A DNA stretch of 64,000 nucleotides from NCBI RefSeq assembly GCF_949628265.1, contig NC_088788.1, positions 8,370,001 to 8,434,000 of the forward strand, read 5' to 3'. The translations under genes were made by a program, and so were the position numbers. The notes below the pieces were generated by a model. It had not been told where the DNA came from. It saw nothing but the letters and a program-made list of their open reading frames with translations, and did no database searches. Shown here in pieces: positions 10,526 to 23,640 of this stretch (positions are counted from its first letter, which is position 1; each line of letters opens with the position of its first letter). The stretch comes from Cloeon dipterum. Lineage: Eukaryota > Arthropoda > Insecta > Ephemeroptera > Baetidae.

Positions 10526-13500
10526 ATGAGCGACAATGCATCGAATGGGGCCACTACCAATAGTTAATAAGATTTATTTATTTATTTGCCGGATATTTAA
10601 CATTGAAGTTCAATTTACAGAAAATTCTGCAAAAAAAAGTATTGGCTACTGGAACAAAGACGAAACGGTTGGGTATGATATATTTATGATATTTCTCTTT
10701 AATTATTCTCTCTTCTTAATTATTATTCTTTGATTTTCCTATAACTTTCTTTTAGAATTATACGGATATATTAAAAGGAATCTCGCTAGGATTTGATATT
10801 ATAAAAGGGGGGCATGTAGGCTTCCCGCCACGACTGATTGTAAGTTGAGCCGCGAATAACAAAAATTGAGTCTCCATCTCCACGCAATGTCATTCCCTTG
10901 ATTCTTCATTTATATTTCTCATTTTTGCCTATGGTTACTATAGAGTTAACTGAATCTCAAGGAACTTTGACTAATGCGTTAATTTTTATGCACTTAACGC
11001 GTGATCAAAAAGTGAACAATTTTTTAATCACGCCAATCGACCTCCCCTTTCTATTCAATAAATCACAGCTTTCACTTCTCTGTCTAAAATTTAAGTTTTA
11101 ATCACAGCAGACGCAAAAATGGATTTCTTTCTTAATAAGAGTAACAAGGCTTTGAAAAAGGCAAATCTCCTTAATCATTTTCAGAAAAAATACCCCGTAA
11201 ATGCAAAAATTAGAGTTGCAGCAAAACATTCAAAGTGAATGAGCACTGGAAAAATCTGAAAATATTTATTCATTTAAATTATCTTTCCCCACTTATAGTT
11301 CAGTTTTTTTCTAAATTTAAAGATGTCAGGAATTTACCTGACGAGAATACGATCAGGCTCCTCCCTTCGCTCTCCCCTTTGAGCGCCCAAATGGTAAACA
11401 TCGTTTATATCGGTAACAATAATATTGATCGTATTCTCTTCAGGGGGCGGATCACGGGGGTGGATTACGGCACCGTTTTTTTAGCTTGATCTTGAAACAC
11501 TGTACAATGCTTGCCTTATGCCCAGCGTTGCCATTTTTTTCTCAAGGTTGCGTTGCCGAGATCCGCCCCCAGGTAAATTCCTGACAAAAGACTTAACCAG
11601 TAAGCATGTGATTTTTTTTAAATAATTATATCATAACTATATATGCTCTGAAAATTGGGATAGAGCTAAAATTATTTCAGGCGTCCATTTTATCTTGCGA
11701 AAAAATCGGCTTCAAAATTTGCATGCTTATCATGTGGCGAGCAAATGTCTCCTTATTGAAAATCGTGATTTAATTCATCAAATAGAAAATTTACGTCATA
11801 ATTCGCACAAAGTTGGATGGATCATGACGAGAGGAGTCAAAACCAAGCATAAAATCACCATTTAATTTAATTTTTAAACAGCAAAAAATTAAAAATTAAC
11901 TTATTTAATCCTAATTTTATTATTGCTGGTTGTTGAGCATATTGTGTAAACGGTTTAAACTAACAATTCAAAGTATGTTAATTTTATATAGTCTACAATT
12001 CAAAATCATTTTAATTGTTGCCCTTTATCAATCCTCTTTAACTATTTGAATTTTTCCAGGCCAACATGCATTTTGATTATTCACTACGATTTCGCCGATC
12101 AAGAAAAACCCATGAATCGCAGTGTAGATGACAAAATAGACGTCGAAAATATTACGTCTACTTTCAAATCAGTCGGCCATATTTGTGAGACATCTGATCG
12201 GAAGGATGAAGTGCTGAAGTTAGTTGGCAGTGAGGATGGATTAAGAACGAAATTCCAGCTCGAAAGTAAGCTAGATTTTATTATGTAATATTACAGATTA
12301 GAATTTTCGTTACATATTTAGAGAACCAGACACCCGAGTTGTTCATTGTTTTTATCATGACGCATGGAAACAAGGATGGAAAACTTACAACACATCATGA
12401 CGAAGAGTTTAACGTGTATGAAGTGTGCGAAAAACTGAAATCAAACCCACTCCTTGAAAACGCCATGAAACTTATATTCATTTCTGTGAGTGTAAAGTTA
12501 AAACTGTTTCATGCGCACACTAATTGATATATCAAAGGCGTGCCGTGGACAAATTGTAGACGAGTTGACTCAAGCAGTATATATCAGAGAAAAACTACTT
12601 CCTCCACGAGGCACAGTTTTCAGCAAAGATTTGGACAAAGAAAATCCGGACAACCTGAATGCAACACGCGTGACAACTGACCCCAACAGCGAAAATTTTG
12701 TCATTATGTTTTCCTGCGTTGAAGGTATGCAATTTTCTTCGTTTGCAATTGAATATCAGGAATTTATTTCGTCTGGCAGGCACATATTCCCTGCGCTCAG
12801 GAGGATCGTACTTTGTCAAAAACATCTGCGTCTGTTTCAAAGAGTTGGACAGGGATGTGGACCTTGAGGAGTTTCTAACCAGAATCATGTGGTACCAACA
12901 TAATGACCCCAATCAAAGAGCAAAAGGATACACATCAACGCCAGAAGTCAAGATTTTTAAGCACAGCAGACATCTCACCATTGTCAAGCAGTGTGCTGAA
13001 AAGAATTGCAATGATTTCTTATACAGGTGGGAGTCCGACGATGCGTACCGCCTTCTCACGCGAAAAGCACATATCTTCGCAGCATCCGACGAAACATACC
13101 AGTCAGTAAGCGAGGAGTTGAAAAAACATTTTCAGTTTGAACCAAAGCGCTGGGAAACACTAGCAGAGCTGACAAATTCTGGTTAGGAAAATATTTCAAA
13201 TTTTCAACCCAATTCCTATGTTTAAATCACTTTTTTACAGTTTCCCACGAGAGTGGAAATAAAGACGGCTGCATGCTGATTTGCGTCGTGGCTAAACTGG
13301 TCACAAATAAAAACCAAGAAGTTTGTGTGGTGACAGACAAAGAGAGAATCAAAATAAAATCGATCCTGGGCATCCCAATCGGTCCTATGAATGCAATATG
13401 GGTTGGAAAACCTAAAATTTGTGTTTTCCTAAACGCAAAGACCGTTTCCCAATCATTCTCGGTCGATATAGATCAACAGGTAAAACCAATTTGTTTCAAG

Positions 13501-16500
13501 GTTCAAACAACTATCTGTAAAGATTTTCCGAAAATTTCTTCGGGATTACCTAGCGCACAATATCCAACTGATCCGTAAAAAGATATTTAAGCTATACAGT
13601 AATTTAAATTTTTACTAAGCCTCTTAAAGAGGAATGATAGTGAATTTCCCCGCAAAATCCTTTAACACACATACAGATTGGGTCCGAAAAATCATGTACG
13701 GTTAAAAAAATACATAGGCAGCACTGTAAATTTTCGAGAAAATCGGCCTCAAACTAAGCATTGTTTTAAATGGAGAATTTTCAACGGAATTGTGTAATCG
13801 CGATTTTCTCTGAAATTCCGCATTTCCCCAAAAAAATACTCTGGCTGTCCGATAGATCTCGATGAGAGGATTCCAAATCATGTTAGAAAACATAGTGTAG
13901 CACTGTAAATTTCGGAGAAAATTGGCAAAAACAATCTGATTGGTCAGCCGCTGCTAGCCAACAGGGGGGGGGGGGGGGGGGGCGTTTCACGCCATCGCTT
14001 CTGGTTGCATTACAGAAGGTGGCCGGCGCGCAACTTAATTATCATTTTAATAACGTTTTCATTATCAGAAAAATTTGAAATTTTCGCACATGGTAAACAA
14101 TGAATCTGTCCTTGAAAATCAATAAAAAAATTTATTTGTATCATACGTAGTCTCTGATAACCATAAGGGTCCGAGTTTGCCTCTAAAAATCATTGAAATA
14201 ATTAAAATGAAAAAACATTTTTTCTAAGATGATTCTTGAATAAAGTAAATTAATTTTGGGTATTTCGATTTTTCCCAAAAAATTTTAAACGTTCGTTAAC
14301 GGACATCTGAAATTTGTAGAGGATTTTTTTCGAAAATTTTAAATTTGAGAAAATTTTGCTGAGTGGGGAAAATCTGGAAATTTAATCAGCTCTCTGAATT
14401 TGACGCTACTATGAACAGGTGAATTTTAATGAAGCCAAACACAGACCCCTTTTGAAAATCTGCAATTTTTGAAAAAAACAAAATTTCTTTCAAGACTCAA
14501 AAGCACTATTTTTTATTTTCTCAGTATTTCATAATTTTTCTCACCCCGGAAGCAATTAATTTCCAATGCTAAAAAAGTAGGCGTAACCGGTAAAATTGGA
14601 TTTTGGGGCACTTTTGGTCAGATTTTTAAATAAAAAAATTAATATAAAATTCTACTTTAAAATGCGCAACTTCAAATAATCTTAAGCTGGAAATCACTAA
14701 AAAATAATTTATATATTTAAACGCCATTTCTCAAGGATGAGAATGAATTTAAAAATTGACCCTTGAGTGAAATCGAGACAAACGTTAGTTTGAAATATTT
14801 TAGAGTGGTTATTGGATATTTTGCCCTATGATATTTTCAGACTTCTCTTCCTGGAAACAGGGCGATACATTTGAATTGTAAGGGTTGCGTTTCCCTATGA
14901 TTTTAAAGACCGTAAGAGAAACTTGGCCTAGTAATATTGCTAATTGTAAAATAGTGGACCTTCCTACGTGCAAACGTCTCAAAACCTGTAGAAAGGGGGC
15001 AGTATAGTTATTAGAGGACAAAACGTGGAATTGTTTTTTCCAAATGTCCGGCCTTTTGTTACAGTCAATTCCCATATTATGTGTTTTGAGATACTAAATT
15101 TATATTTACACATGTTTCAGAAGTACGAAAAGACGAAATTATCGATCAGCGGAACCATCCACGCGGGCCTCTTATCTATTATCCTGCCACAAGAAAGTAT
15201 GAATGAAGCCAGATGAAACATAGAAATGATTTTATAAATTAATACATTTTATTTCAGATGCAGTTAAGACTTTCATGGAGACCCTCGATGATTTCACTTC
15301 TCAGAAGAAAATTGATAACGCCACTTTCCAGCAGTTCTTTTTTTCACTGCTACAAGCATCAGAGAAGAACGGGGAAATCCCTCCGATGGTTGTCACGACT
15401 CTACACAAAACCTTACAAATGAAGTTTCCGCCATCCTGCTACACAGAAAGCTTCACAAAGACTAACACTAAGAATTGGGAAACAGAGCCATGCAACTTAA
15501 AAATACTTGAATCGTTGATCAGCAAAAAAGACAAGAAGGCAAGACAAGAATCAGCGAAGGTGAGTTCCCAGGGCGCAAAACTAAAGGTCGATGTAACGAT
15601 TGCCAAGTACCCATCTACTACAAAACCTATTTCCTCAAAAGAAGCGACAGAAGTTTCAAACACTGAAGTAGAAACTTCCGATGACGCCGTAGATGAGCAC
15701 ACGGGCTCAGAGGGAGACGTGGACACGGTGTACGTGGTGTCGGCCGATGCGGGCTCGGGAAAATCCGAGCTGGCTAAGTATCTCACTTTTTTCGCCCAGC
15801 GCACTCAAGAGGCAACATGTGTGGACCTGATGACGATCATGTACCAGTTCGTGATGAAATTCGACTGGGAAAAGCATCAAAATTGCCTCTCAGCTTTTGT
15901 CCAAGAGTGCGGAGAGCATATAAATCAGGAATTGCAGAACGGACCGAACGGAGTTTTGATTATCGACGCGATTGACGCTTTGCTTGAAGATCTGCGGAAA
16001 ATTGTGCTTGATACAGTGCAAGGGCTGGCAGAGAAAAAGGTGCCTATGTGGATTTTCACAAGCCCTGAATACAAAGATGAGTTGCTGTCGCATCTTTCTG
16101 GAATCTGCTCAATCAGCGTGATCGAAATCGACCCTCTTTCCAAAGAGAAACAAACCGAATTTCTGCAGCATAAGGGGTTTGAAAGAGTACAAATCGACCT
16201 TCTTCTTGAGAAAATCAAGCAGCAAAAAGCAGAGGACCTGATCAGTAAGATTGGTTACCTGGCAAAGCTCTCAACCTTTCCTGACCTCGCGAAAAATCTT
16301 GAAACCATCAATATTTACAAACTAAGTAAACATATCGTTGACACGGCGATCAAGTCGTACTTAAGTGAATATAAGCCAGATTTGGAAATTTCGATTCAAG
16401 AAGAAGTTTATAACGAAATCATGAATGAACTCACTAATGGGGCGCGCAAATTTTTCCTACCAACTGAAATCCAGAAGACACCCCCCATTGAAAATGGGAA

Positions 16501-16690
16501 AGAAGCCCTCGACGACCACTTCTTCAGATACCCTGCGTCCAAGGTGAGCGGAACCCTGGCCGCCTACCTCTGCGTCAGAAATATGAGATACAAACTGGAG
16601 ATTTCTGAAGAGCTCAAGGATGCTGACAAGATAGCAAGCCTTCAACGCATGTTTAACTTTAGACGCGAAATCTTGAATAAGATGTTTTGA
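10526..16690 (+). CDS. Cpn-B: caspase - pseudocaspase - P-loop NTPase fusion protein (about 931 aa)
   Basis: Exons read from splice signals: 10526-10562, 10621-10672, 12060-12265, 12322-12485, 12538-12724, 12780-13181, 13241-13479, 15121-15196, 15258-16690. They total 2796 nt and stay in frame, and each phase matches Cpn-D. The N-terminus is short, with an IGYW motif and no CARD/DED. Residues ~50-349 form a caspase domain: LIIHY strand, catalytic His in MTHG (about 113), catalytic Cys in ACRG (about 155), and p10 segments YSLRSGGSYF and LEEFLTR. Residues ~300-510 repeat the fold: VGKPKICVFL stands where caspases have GKPKLFIIQACRG, but Cys and His are absent (LNAKT; VVAKL), and it closes with IPPMVVTTL. 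A Glu/Asp-rich linker leads to the NTPase: Walker A GSGKS (about 620-624), Walker B VLIIDAID (about 691) and FTSPE, where the paralogues have TRPE. Probably cytosolic; expected roles are ATP-dependent oligomerisation and proteolysis (inference). Confidence 0.85.
13964..13982 (+). repeat. Run of 19 guanines in a Cpn-B intron
   Basis: An uninterrupted poly-G tract inside the 13480-15120 intron of Cpn-B. Such a run can form a quadruplex and is prone to length change and to sequencing error, so the exact count is uncertain. Confidence 0.8.
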
Positions 16691-17764
16691 TTTAAGCAAT
16701 GCTGCATCGGTTTGTTAGTTTAATGTATGTATTGATATGTTATTTCTATCACCTAATCTTTGCATTACGTAATTTTCAAACGTGTGTTTAATTGATTTTA
16801 TATTATTAAAAAATTTCAGTTTGATAGTCATATTAATACTTTTAATTGGTTTCTCCCGCAATTATTTAATGGTGGAGCAATATTCATGCACCAGAGAAAC
16901 GAATTAGCCCTTCGTCCAACTATTGCAATTAAAAACGCCTTGCAAACGTTAGCAAGCTGTGCCGCATAACAGCACTTCGCTGCGAGTTGCCTGCTTTACA
17001 AGCGGTATAGATTTCATTTTAAGCAGTATTTTTGTTGATACGTTCAGGACAGGTCTTCAAGAATTAATTTGCTCAGTCCTTTTTCAGTGCAATAATTTGA
17101 ACTGAGGAGTAAATGATAGCGCCACAGGAGGTACAAAATTGCTTTGACAAAGTTTCAAGGAAAAGAAGACGTCAGGTGCTGGAGCAGATTCTGAGACTAT
17201 AATAAAGACGTCCAAATAGCTTTAATACGGCCAAGGTGTTTGGAAAGGAAAGTAAAAAATTCAAACTTTCTCCTCACAGGAAGAAATAAGACTATGAGTA
17301 GTATAATCCCTCAAAGCACGAAAATTCGAGTTTAACACATAAATGCAAACGCGCCAGTTTCGCTGGCTAAAAACGAAATTGCGCTCTGCCACCTCTATAC
17401 AAATTTAGCCGGTCTTTGCATCATATTGATCAGCGCCGACGAGACCCAAGGGCCTCATTGAGCCCAATACTCTACGCAAATAAAAAGGATAAAAATGTCA
17501 ACACTCACCAGGAATGTCTCGAATCCAAAATTAAACCACGCATGTTCCTGCTGATCCTGAAAAAAATCACAAAATACATCACCTCATAATTCACAACTTT
17601 TTCATCACGACCCTTGCAAAATATAACAACTTTAAATTCAATTCAGACACTAAAGCTGAACTAGGTTAGCGCAAACTGAACACAGACTGCTCTATAATTG
17701 ACAGACACTTAGAACATATCAAATTGTTTAAACCAGCCCATTGGCTCGCATTGTGAGGCACTCT

Positions 17765-18012
17765 CAGGAGTGTCAAAGCAATGGGAGGTATTTGAGCAGT
17801 TGGGACATCTAATACTGGCTACCCAATGTCAGAGATGGCAAAAAGTTGTTAGTTTAGTGACTCGAATTGCTGGCTGGGATGCGGAAACGGGCTGGGATGC
17901 GCACCGGCGCCGACTCGCTACTTGCTGCTTTGCACCTTTCCAGCATGCGTGATTTGGCTTCACGGGACAAATGTCTAGCGTTTCAATGCAGTCCTCGGTG
18001 CGGAGGCAAGTG
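17765..18012 (-). repeat. Dispersed SINE-like repeat, copy 2 (inverted)
   Basis: Reverse complement of the repeat at 3115-3377, sharing GCAAAGCAGCAAGTAGCGAG, GGCGCCGGTGCGCATCCC and GCCATCTCTGACATTGGG. It ends where a second element (about 18030-18830) begins, so the two may be nested or simply adjacent. Confidence 0.55.
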
Positions 18013-18029
18013 GCCCTTGAGTGGGCTCG

Positions 18030-18832
18030 TAGAGCGTATTCCAAGACAGGAAATTGAAACAGGAAACAAGAATTCCTGCTTTTTCCTGGAATTCCGGCAG
18101 GACAGGAAAATATTTTTCAGGAACAGGACAAGACAAGAATTTTGTTTCAAAACAATTCCATTCTTGGTCTATTTTATATCAAATATACCTCATTTATAGA
18201 CAGCATTACTTTTCATTTTGATACTGCCTTACAATGTTTACTTTCTTTCATGTAACTATAAATATTTTTCCAAAAAAGCCTAAAAATTATCCACGACGTT
18301 TACAATTTTGCTCTAAAGCTTTAATTAAAATGCACAACTCTTTAATTATAGTCAGCGGTGTTCGAAAAAACAAGCGTTTTGCGGAAACTATCAACTGTAT
18401 CAAAAATAACATTTTTTAGAGTTTTTCTGCAATTCTTTTTCATTTTAAGCACTTTTTGAAATACTTTTTGTTGGATACTAAATTCTGTGCGGGGTGCATA
18501 TTAATTTTTCCGTTTTGTTCATAAAGGGGAATTAGATGAATTAGAAATTATATTCTCTATCAAAATTTAAACACTTAGAAAATCTGTCAAATGGAAGTCT
18601 CAAATAATTAAAAGCAAACAAAAAACAGGTATAAATATTAATATGGAAGAATTAGAAGACCATTTTGTAAATTTGAATTAAATTAAAGAAAAAAAACAGG
18701 AAAAAACAGGAACAGGACAGGACCGGAAATCCAATTTTGGAACAGGAACAGGACAGGACAGGAAATTTTTTTCCCGGAACAGGTCAGGACAGGAACAGAA
18801 AAACCTTTCTTGAATACGCTCTGGTGGGCTGG
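18030..18832. mobile_element. Element with short inverted ends and GGACA-type satellite tips
   Basis: The left end AGAGCGTATTCCAAG is mirrored by CTTGAATACGCTCT at the right. Inside each end is a stretch of AGGACAGGAACAGG-type simple sequence; the centre is AT-rich and non-coding. A related GTCCC/GGGAC stretch lies near 9390-9510. I could not define target duplications. Confidence 0.4.
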
Positions 18833-19251
18833 GTCCCTGTGCGGCCCGGTGCACCCATGTTATCCGTTCGCGGTGTTATTGGGACTCGGGTTTCAGCATT
18901 CGTGCTAGTGCAGTGTGCGCCCTTCCCGGTCCTCGGAGAGGGATAAAAAGAGCAAAAAAAAAATCGTTTGGATCGGCCGATCCGATAAAATTTTTACCTA
19001 TCACGAATCTTAATTATTCCTCATTTCCACTAGTCTAGCGCGAAATAAATTGAAAAAATCATGACTTTCAATATCGCGACGGTGCTTTCCACGTCTTGAT
19101 TTCTTAAAAAATATATTGGGCCAACATTGGAATATTTAAGTCAATTCTTGATTTTTAAAGAGTATTTTTTGAACTAATAGCGTCATCTAAATTAAGGACG
19201 GCAATAGTTCATAATAATTATTTTTCAACAGTGTTATGAAATCAATGAGCT

Positions 19252-19257
19252 TTTATT
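19252..19257 (-). terminator. Polyadenylation signal overlapping the Cpn-C stop codon
   Basis: On the minus strand AATAAA overlaps the TAA stop of Cpn-C (19253-19255). If used, the transcript would have a very short 3' untranslated region. Confidence 0.4.
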
Positions 19258-22200
19258 TTATAGATCTGGACAGTCGACATTTCCAAAGGTTCGCGATTAA
19301 AATTTGAACATTAATTGGTAGCTTTTCAATAATTCCCAATCTCATTGAGAAATTTTCTTCCTTGACGATGAGGTATGCCGCCAACGTTACGCTGAGAGCA
19401 GCTACTCTGGATCCCTGAATGCGGAAAATCCCATAATCAGCAATCAACGCATCTTGCTCCTGGTTTACATTTCGGCCGAGATAGAAGTCGTAGGCACGCT
19501 CGGTGAGGATTTTAACCTGTTTACTATACAGGTCACGGTAACGTTTGAAGCCTGGAGTCTCACCAGTGCTTCTCAGGACGGATACGATGGTCTCCTCGAA
19601 AACGTGCTTGCTCAACAGGTAAAAATTGTCTATTTTCTGCCCATTTAAATGAAGAAAGTCGGCGACTTTTGCCAGATTGCCAACCTTCTCGATCAGGTCC
19701 TCAGCATGGGCCTCCCGGATTTTCGCCAGGATTTTTTTAATCTCCGTCTTGTTCATGCCGAGATTTTGGTGCAGAAAAATTATCTGGCTTTCTTCAGAGA
19801 GCTTGTTAATGGTGACGACATTTACAGGGCAAATTTCCTTGAGACTTTCCTTCAATGCGTCTTCACATTCCGGTCTCGTGGTGACCACCAAATCGATTTT
19901 ATTTCTGGCTAGGGATTCGATCATCCTGAGCATGCTCCTCTGATAATAGCCTGGCTGCAACGAATCAAAGCCGTCCAGAATTAGGAATTCGTCATTCCCG
20001 AAAGGCTGATGCAGCTCGCCTCTGAATTTCTCAATGAATGCTTTATATCCTTTGACCCAGTGACGAAACGATTGAATAAACCTGATATTATTCCTCAGGT
20101 ACACCAGGGTGACCGGTCTCTGCTCCCTCTGAGCCCTTTCTGCTAGAATTTCTGCAAGAGCTGTCTTCCCAGAGCCTATCTCTGCTGACACTACGGTCAC
20201 TGAGTATTTTGAAACGTTTTTTTCGCCTCCTCTGGCATCTTTCGCAATTTTTGCAGAACAGAGGCTCCGCTCTAGCTCATTCATTGAGTAATCCTGGCTT
20301 GTATCTCCTGTCCTCTGTGTGAACTTGTCTGTGAAGAATTTCACCGGAAAATCCAAACACAATCTATATTCAAGCGTGCTTGACACCATTGGAGGCATCC
20401 CGTTCTCGACCTTTGCTTTTCGCAAGAGTGCAAAAAATAACTGCAGAAACGAAGTTTTCTCTATTGTACCTGGTTTAGTAAATTCTTGTAGCGTCTCTAC
20501 GAACAATTCTAAAGAGTCTGTAAAAGATATCAGCATAGCGGGCTTATTTATTGTAAAAAAATGGGGCACCTTTTTGAGGAAGAATTAAACTCAGCAAGCC
20601 CGCGTGCAGAGTAGAAGCTCTTGTGAATGCTGTATTTTGATATGACTTTTAACATATTATTATTTTTTATTTAATTATTTGAAATCTTAAGACTTACTGG
20701 ACTGTCTGATTGAATGAATCGATCACTCTTTCTCTCGGTAGCATGGGTAGCATGGAGGAAGATAAATATTTTTGGCTTTCCAATCCACTGTTCTGTTTTA
20801 GGACCAATGGCAGAATATTGGATGTTTTTAATCGGTGAAGAAACACCCCCAATATTAACGCACAGTTCACGGTCATCTCCACAATAAAAGAGGGGAGCTA
20901 CGATGCAAACGAGAATGCAGCCAGCGTGATTATCTTTTTCGCTAGATACTAAAATCTATACATTGTATTTCTATTAAGATTTAATTGAAACTTAAACACG
21001 CCTGAATTCTGAAGCTGTGCGAGACCGTCGTGATTTTTAGTCTCAAACCCAAAAACAGTCTTCAAGCTTTGTCCTAAGGTTCGTGCGTGTACTGAATCTC
21101 TGCTTTTTGGGGTGATGTACAAATGCGCCTTGCGTGTCAAGAGAGCAATATCCTGGTCTGATTTCCAATCGTAATCATATTGGATAGGCTTTTGGGTTCC
21201 TGACAACGGTGCTATTTTCTTGGGCCTCAGTCTGCATTATAAAGCTGTCAATTTTCTCTCAATATACTTATTAAAATTGACGGCAAATCCAAAAAAAGCG
21301 AAGCTGCCATGTTGAATCACCCACTCAGATAGTATTAGAAAATAAATGCATTTTCAGTCGATTGATAGAGAGAAACAATTTAAATAAATTTTAATTGTTG
21401 TTAACTGCAACAGTAAAAATTTAAATTTATAAGCCAGTTTTCTTAGCAGATTATTTTGATCGTCTCGTTAACATTTGTTAGGAAACCTGTTTGCTTTGTA
21501 ATAAAATAAGATTTCAAACAAGAGGACTATTTGTAAATCATGCGAACTGTGTACCAAACATTTTTACTATTTACAGTGCTTCCTTGATCAATATTGGATT
21601 TAAGTAAATCCCTAGAAATTATATTGTACATATTGGCAATAGGGATATAAAGCGTTTCGCATTTTATCGACCCTCTTTTACATGGCGTCTTCTCTCATCC
21701 TAGTTTTGCCGTCCTTACCATCACGCACCTCCAAGACGTGGGACTCTCGAAAAATTTCTTTGATATGGTGAGCGGCCTATGCTTGAGAACCTTGATTTCA
21801 GGGGTGGGTCCGTACCCCCTCTGAGTTTCCGTGTAATGGTGTTGGCACATGCATCTGGTGAGAAACTCATCGAGGCCGATGTCCTTCTCCACAGTCCTAA
21901 AGGTTGCGCAGAACGCATTCACCAAATTTGAGCCATTCCTAACCAGCGCAGAAGTTGCTTTGAAATGCAGATAATTATTAATCAATCTTTGATAAAATGC
22001 AATAAAATTTTTACTTTCAACACATTCAAATATTGTGACGCAATTTTCGTGGATCGGGTCAACATCAACAGTCACTCGCACTGCATTCAGATTATTTTGC
22101 CCTTTTACGTCAATATCTCTGCTCATCATTCTGTTTTTTCTAGGGGGAGGGTTAAACCGCCCTTGAACCAATTCGTCTACGATTAGACCTCTGCATGCCT

Positions 22201-22955
22201 TATTGTTAGTTGGAAATAAAAACATATTTTAATGTTACCGTAATCTTAATTTTAATTACCGCAATGTAAAGGAGCTTGAGGGCATTTGAAAGAGCAGGAC
22301 TTTGGTTCAATACGGACTTCAGATGTGAAACATGAAATTTTTCTCCATGATCCGTCCCTAGTGTTCTGCCTATGTTCCCATGGGTGATGATAAAAATGAT
22401 GAACAGATCCGGCAATGCATCGTCTGATGAAAAAGAACGTATTTTATTTATTTTGTACTCAAAGAAAAACGCATAATTAAGCTTAATCTACCTTTCAGAC
22501 CAAATATTTTCCGGATATTATGCTCATGGGACAAAATTTCGCATATTTCTTGGTATTTAGCAGAAGTGTCGTAAAAGTGCACATGGCGGCCTAATGTATC
22601 TCTTAGATTTGCTATGCTCTCTTTAACATGTTTAGTTATTTCTTTATTTTCAATATCAAGATACGAATAGTGTATCATCAGCACACAGGTTGTCCTAAAA
22701 AAAATCTGGTTAAAACCAAAACTAAAATGACGATGGTCCACGATGGCATCGAAAAATCCGATCTAACATGATAAATCTCACAAAAAAGTAGTAATAAAAG
22801 GATTCGATTAATCCCAAAAATTAATACCTCACAGACGATAATATAGGAAAATCGAACCTGACGGGTTTTGACTTGTCTTCGTCCCAGTAGCCTATGCATT
22901 TCTTGTAATCCACCAACATTTTCTCAAAATTTTTGCAATTCATTTTAAAAGCCAT
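19253..22955 (-). CDS. Cpn-C: caspase - pseudocaspase - P-loop NTPase fusion protein (about 899 aa)
   Basis: Exons on the minus strand, 5' to 3': 22955-22858, 22694-22492, 22423-22260, 22198-22015, 21957-21729, 21231-21002, 20948-20698, 20645-20570, 20517-19253, totalling 2700 nt in one frame. The start at 22955 follows an in-frame stop; a further 5' exon is possible. Caspase domain: catalytic His in ITHG (about 115), Cys in ACRG (about 157), p10 segments VRNGSN and LDEFLTR. The second, inactive caspase-like domain has QWIGKPKIFI followed by LHATHA in place of QACRG. NTPase: Walker A AEIGSGKT, Walker B LILDGFD, sensor motif TTRPE. Two oddities set it apart: an extra intron (21728-21232) splits what is one exon in Cpn-B and Cpn-D, and the intron after 21002 appears to start with GC rather than GT. 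It is the most diverged copy and is inverted relative to the others. Confidence 0.82.
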
Positions 22956-23640
22956 CAGCTAGACGAGACAAGTTTGAAAGTAAGAGAGATCATATCATGG
23001 AGCCATCTCTTCCACAGTCGCTGCCCCACTTGACACTGTGAAAAAAAAAATTAAAAATGTATGAGGAAATTACGCTTTGGCCTATATTACAAGATATAAT
23101 TTGTTAACACAATCTGAACAAGAGAGTCAATAAAAAATATTGTGCCTGTTAAATTTATCTTTGTTCAAAATATAGCTAACCCCATGGCCTTTGAAGGGCC
23201 GCCGTCCCAGAAGCCTATATGCTCTCTTTTTCAGCATCTGTCACGAATTGAATTTATTGCTTAAAATATTAATTCACACATTTGAAATTAATGTACCTTG
23301 GTTAAGCCTAGTGAAGAGTGTCATGTTCCTCCTTTAGGCGCCGAACTCGAACTACTCTATATCTTCCAATGAAAGCTCTGAACCCCGCCACTGATACTAA
23401 CAAAACTTTTGTTTAATCATTAGACAATAAATAATATAGAGGAAAAACAAAGAGCAGCGTTTCTATTAAAGATTAAAGACATGTACAAACTACTGGGAGC
23501 ATATAAAATATTCTTGCTTCCTGGGCTTGGTTGAATTCGAAAATTTTGATTTGCAACTCTTAAAATGTATTTAGATAAACGTTTAGAAACTTCACTGAAA
23601 TCCGTATTATTACAAAAAAAATACGTACAATAAAGATATA
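22956..23640. other. Upstream region of Cpn-C
   Basis: Probably carries the promoter and 5' untranslated exon of Cpn-C on the minus strand. A pyrimidine-rich tract ending in CACAG (minus strand, near 23040) could be the acceptor of an untranslated exon that holds the start codon. I see no clear TATA box and no other gene. Confidence 0.35.

Larger units (their letters stand above)
16691..19252. other. Spacer between the 3' ends of Cpn-B and Cpn-C
   Basis: The two genes converge on this spacer. It contains the inverted SINE-like copy (17765-18012) and the AGGACA-rich element (about 18030-18830), listed separately. The remainder is AT-rich and has no gene that I can recognise. Confidence 0.5.

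Noticed and set aside
20521-20569. Cpn-C NTPase exon read as a separate gene starting at MPHFFTINKP
   Set aside because: Those codons lie in the intron; the acceptor at 20518-20519 and the 76-base exon at 20570-20645 restore the same phases as Cpn-B and Cpn-D.
20631-20650. A frameshift in Cpn-C between the pseudocaspase exon and the next exon
   Set aside because: It appears only if the acceptor ACAG near 20630 is used; the acceptor AAAAG before 20645 gives a 76-base exon of conserved length and phase.
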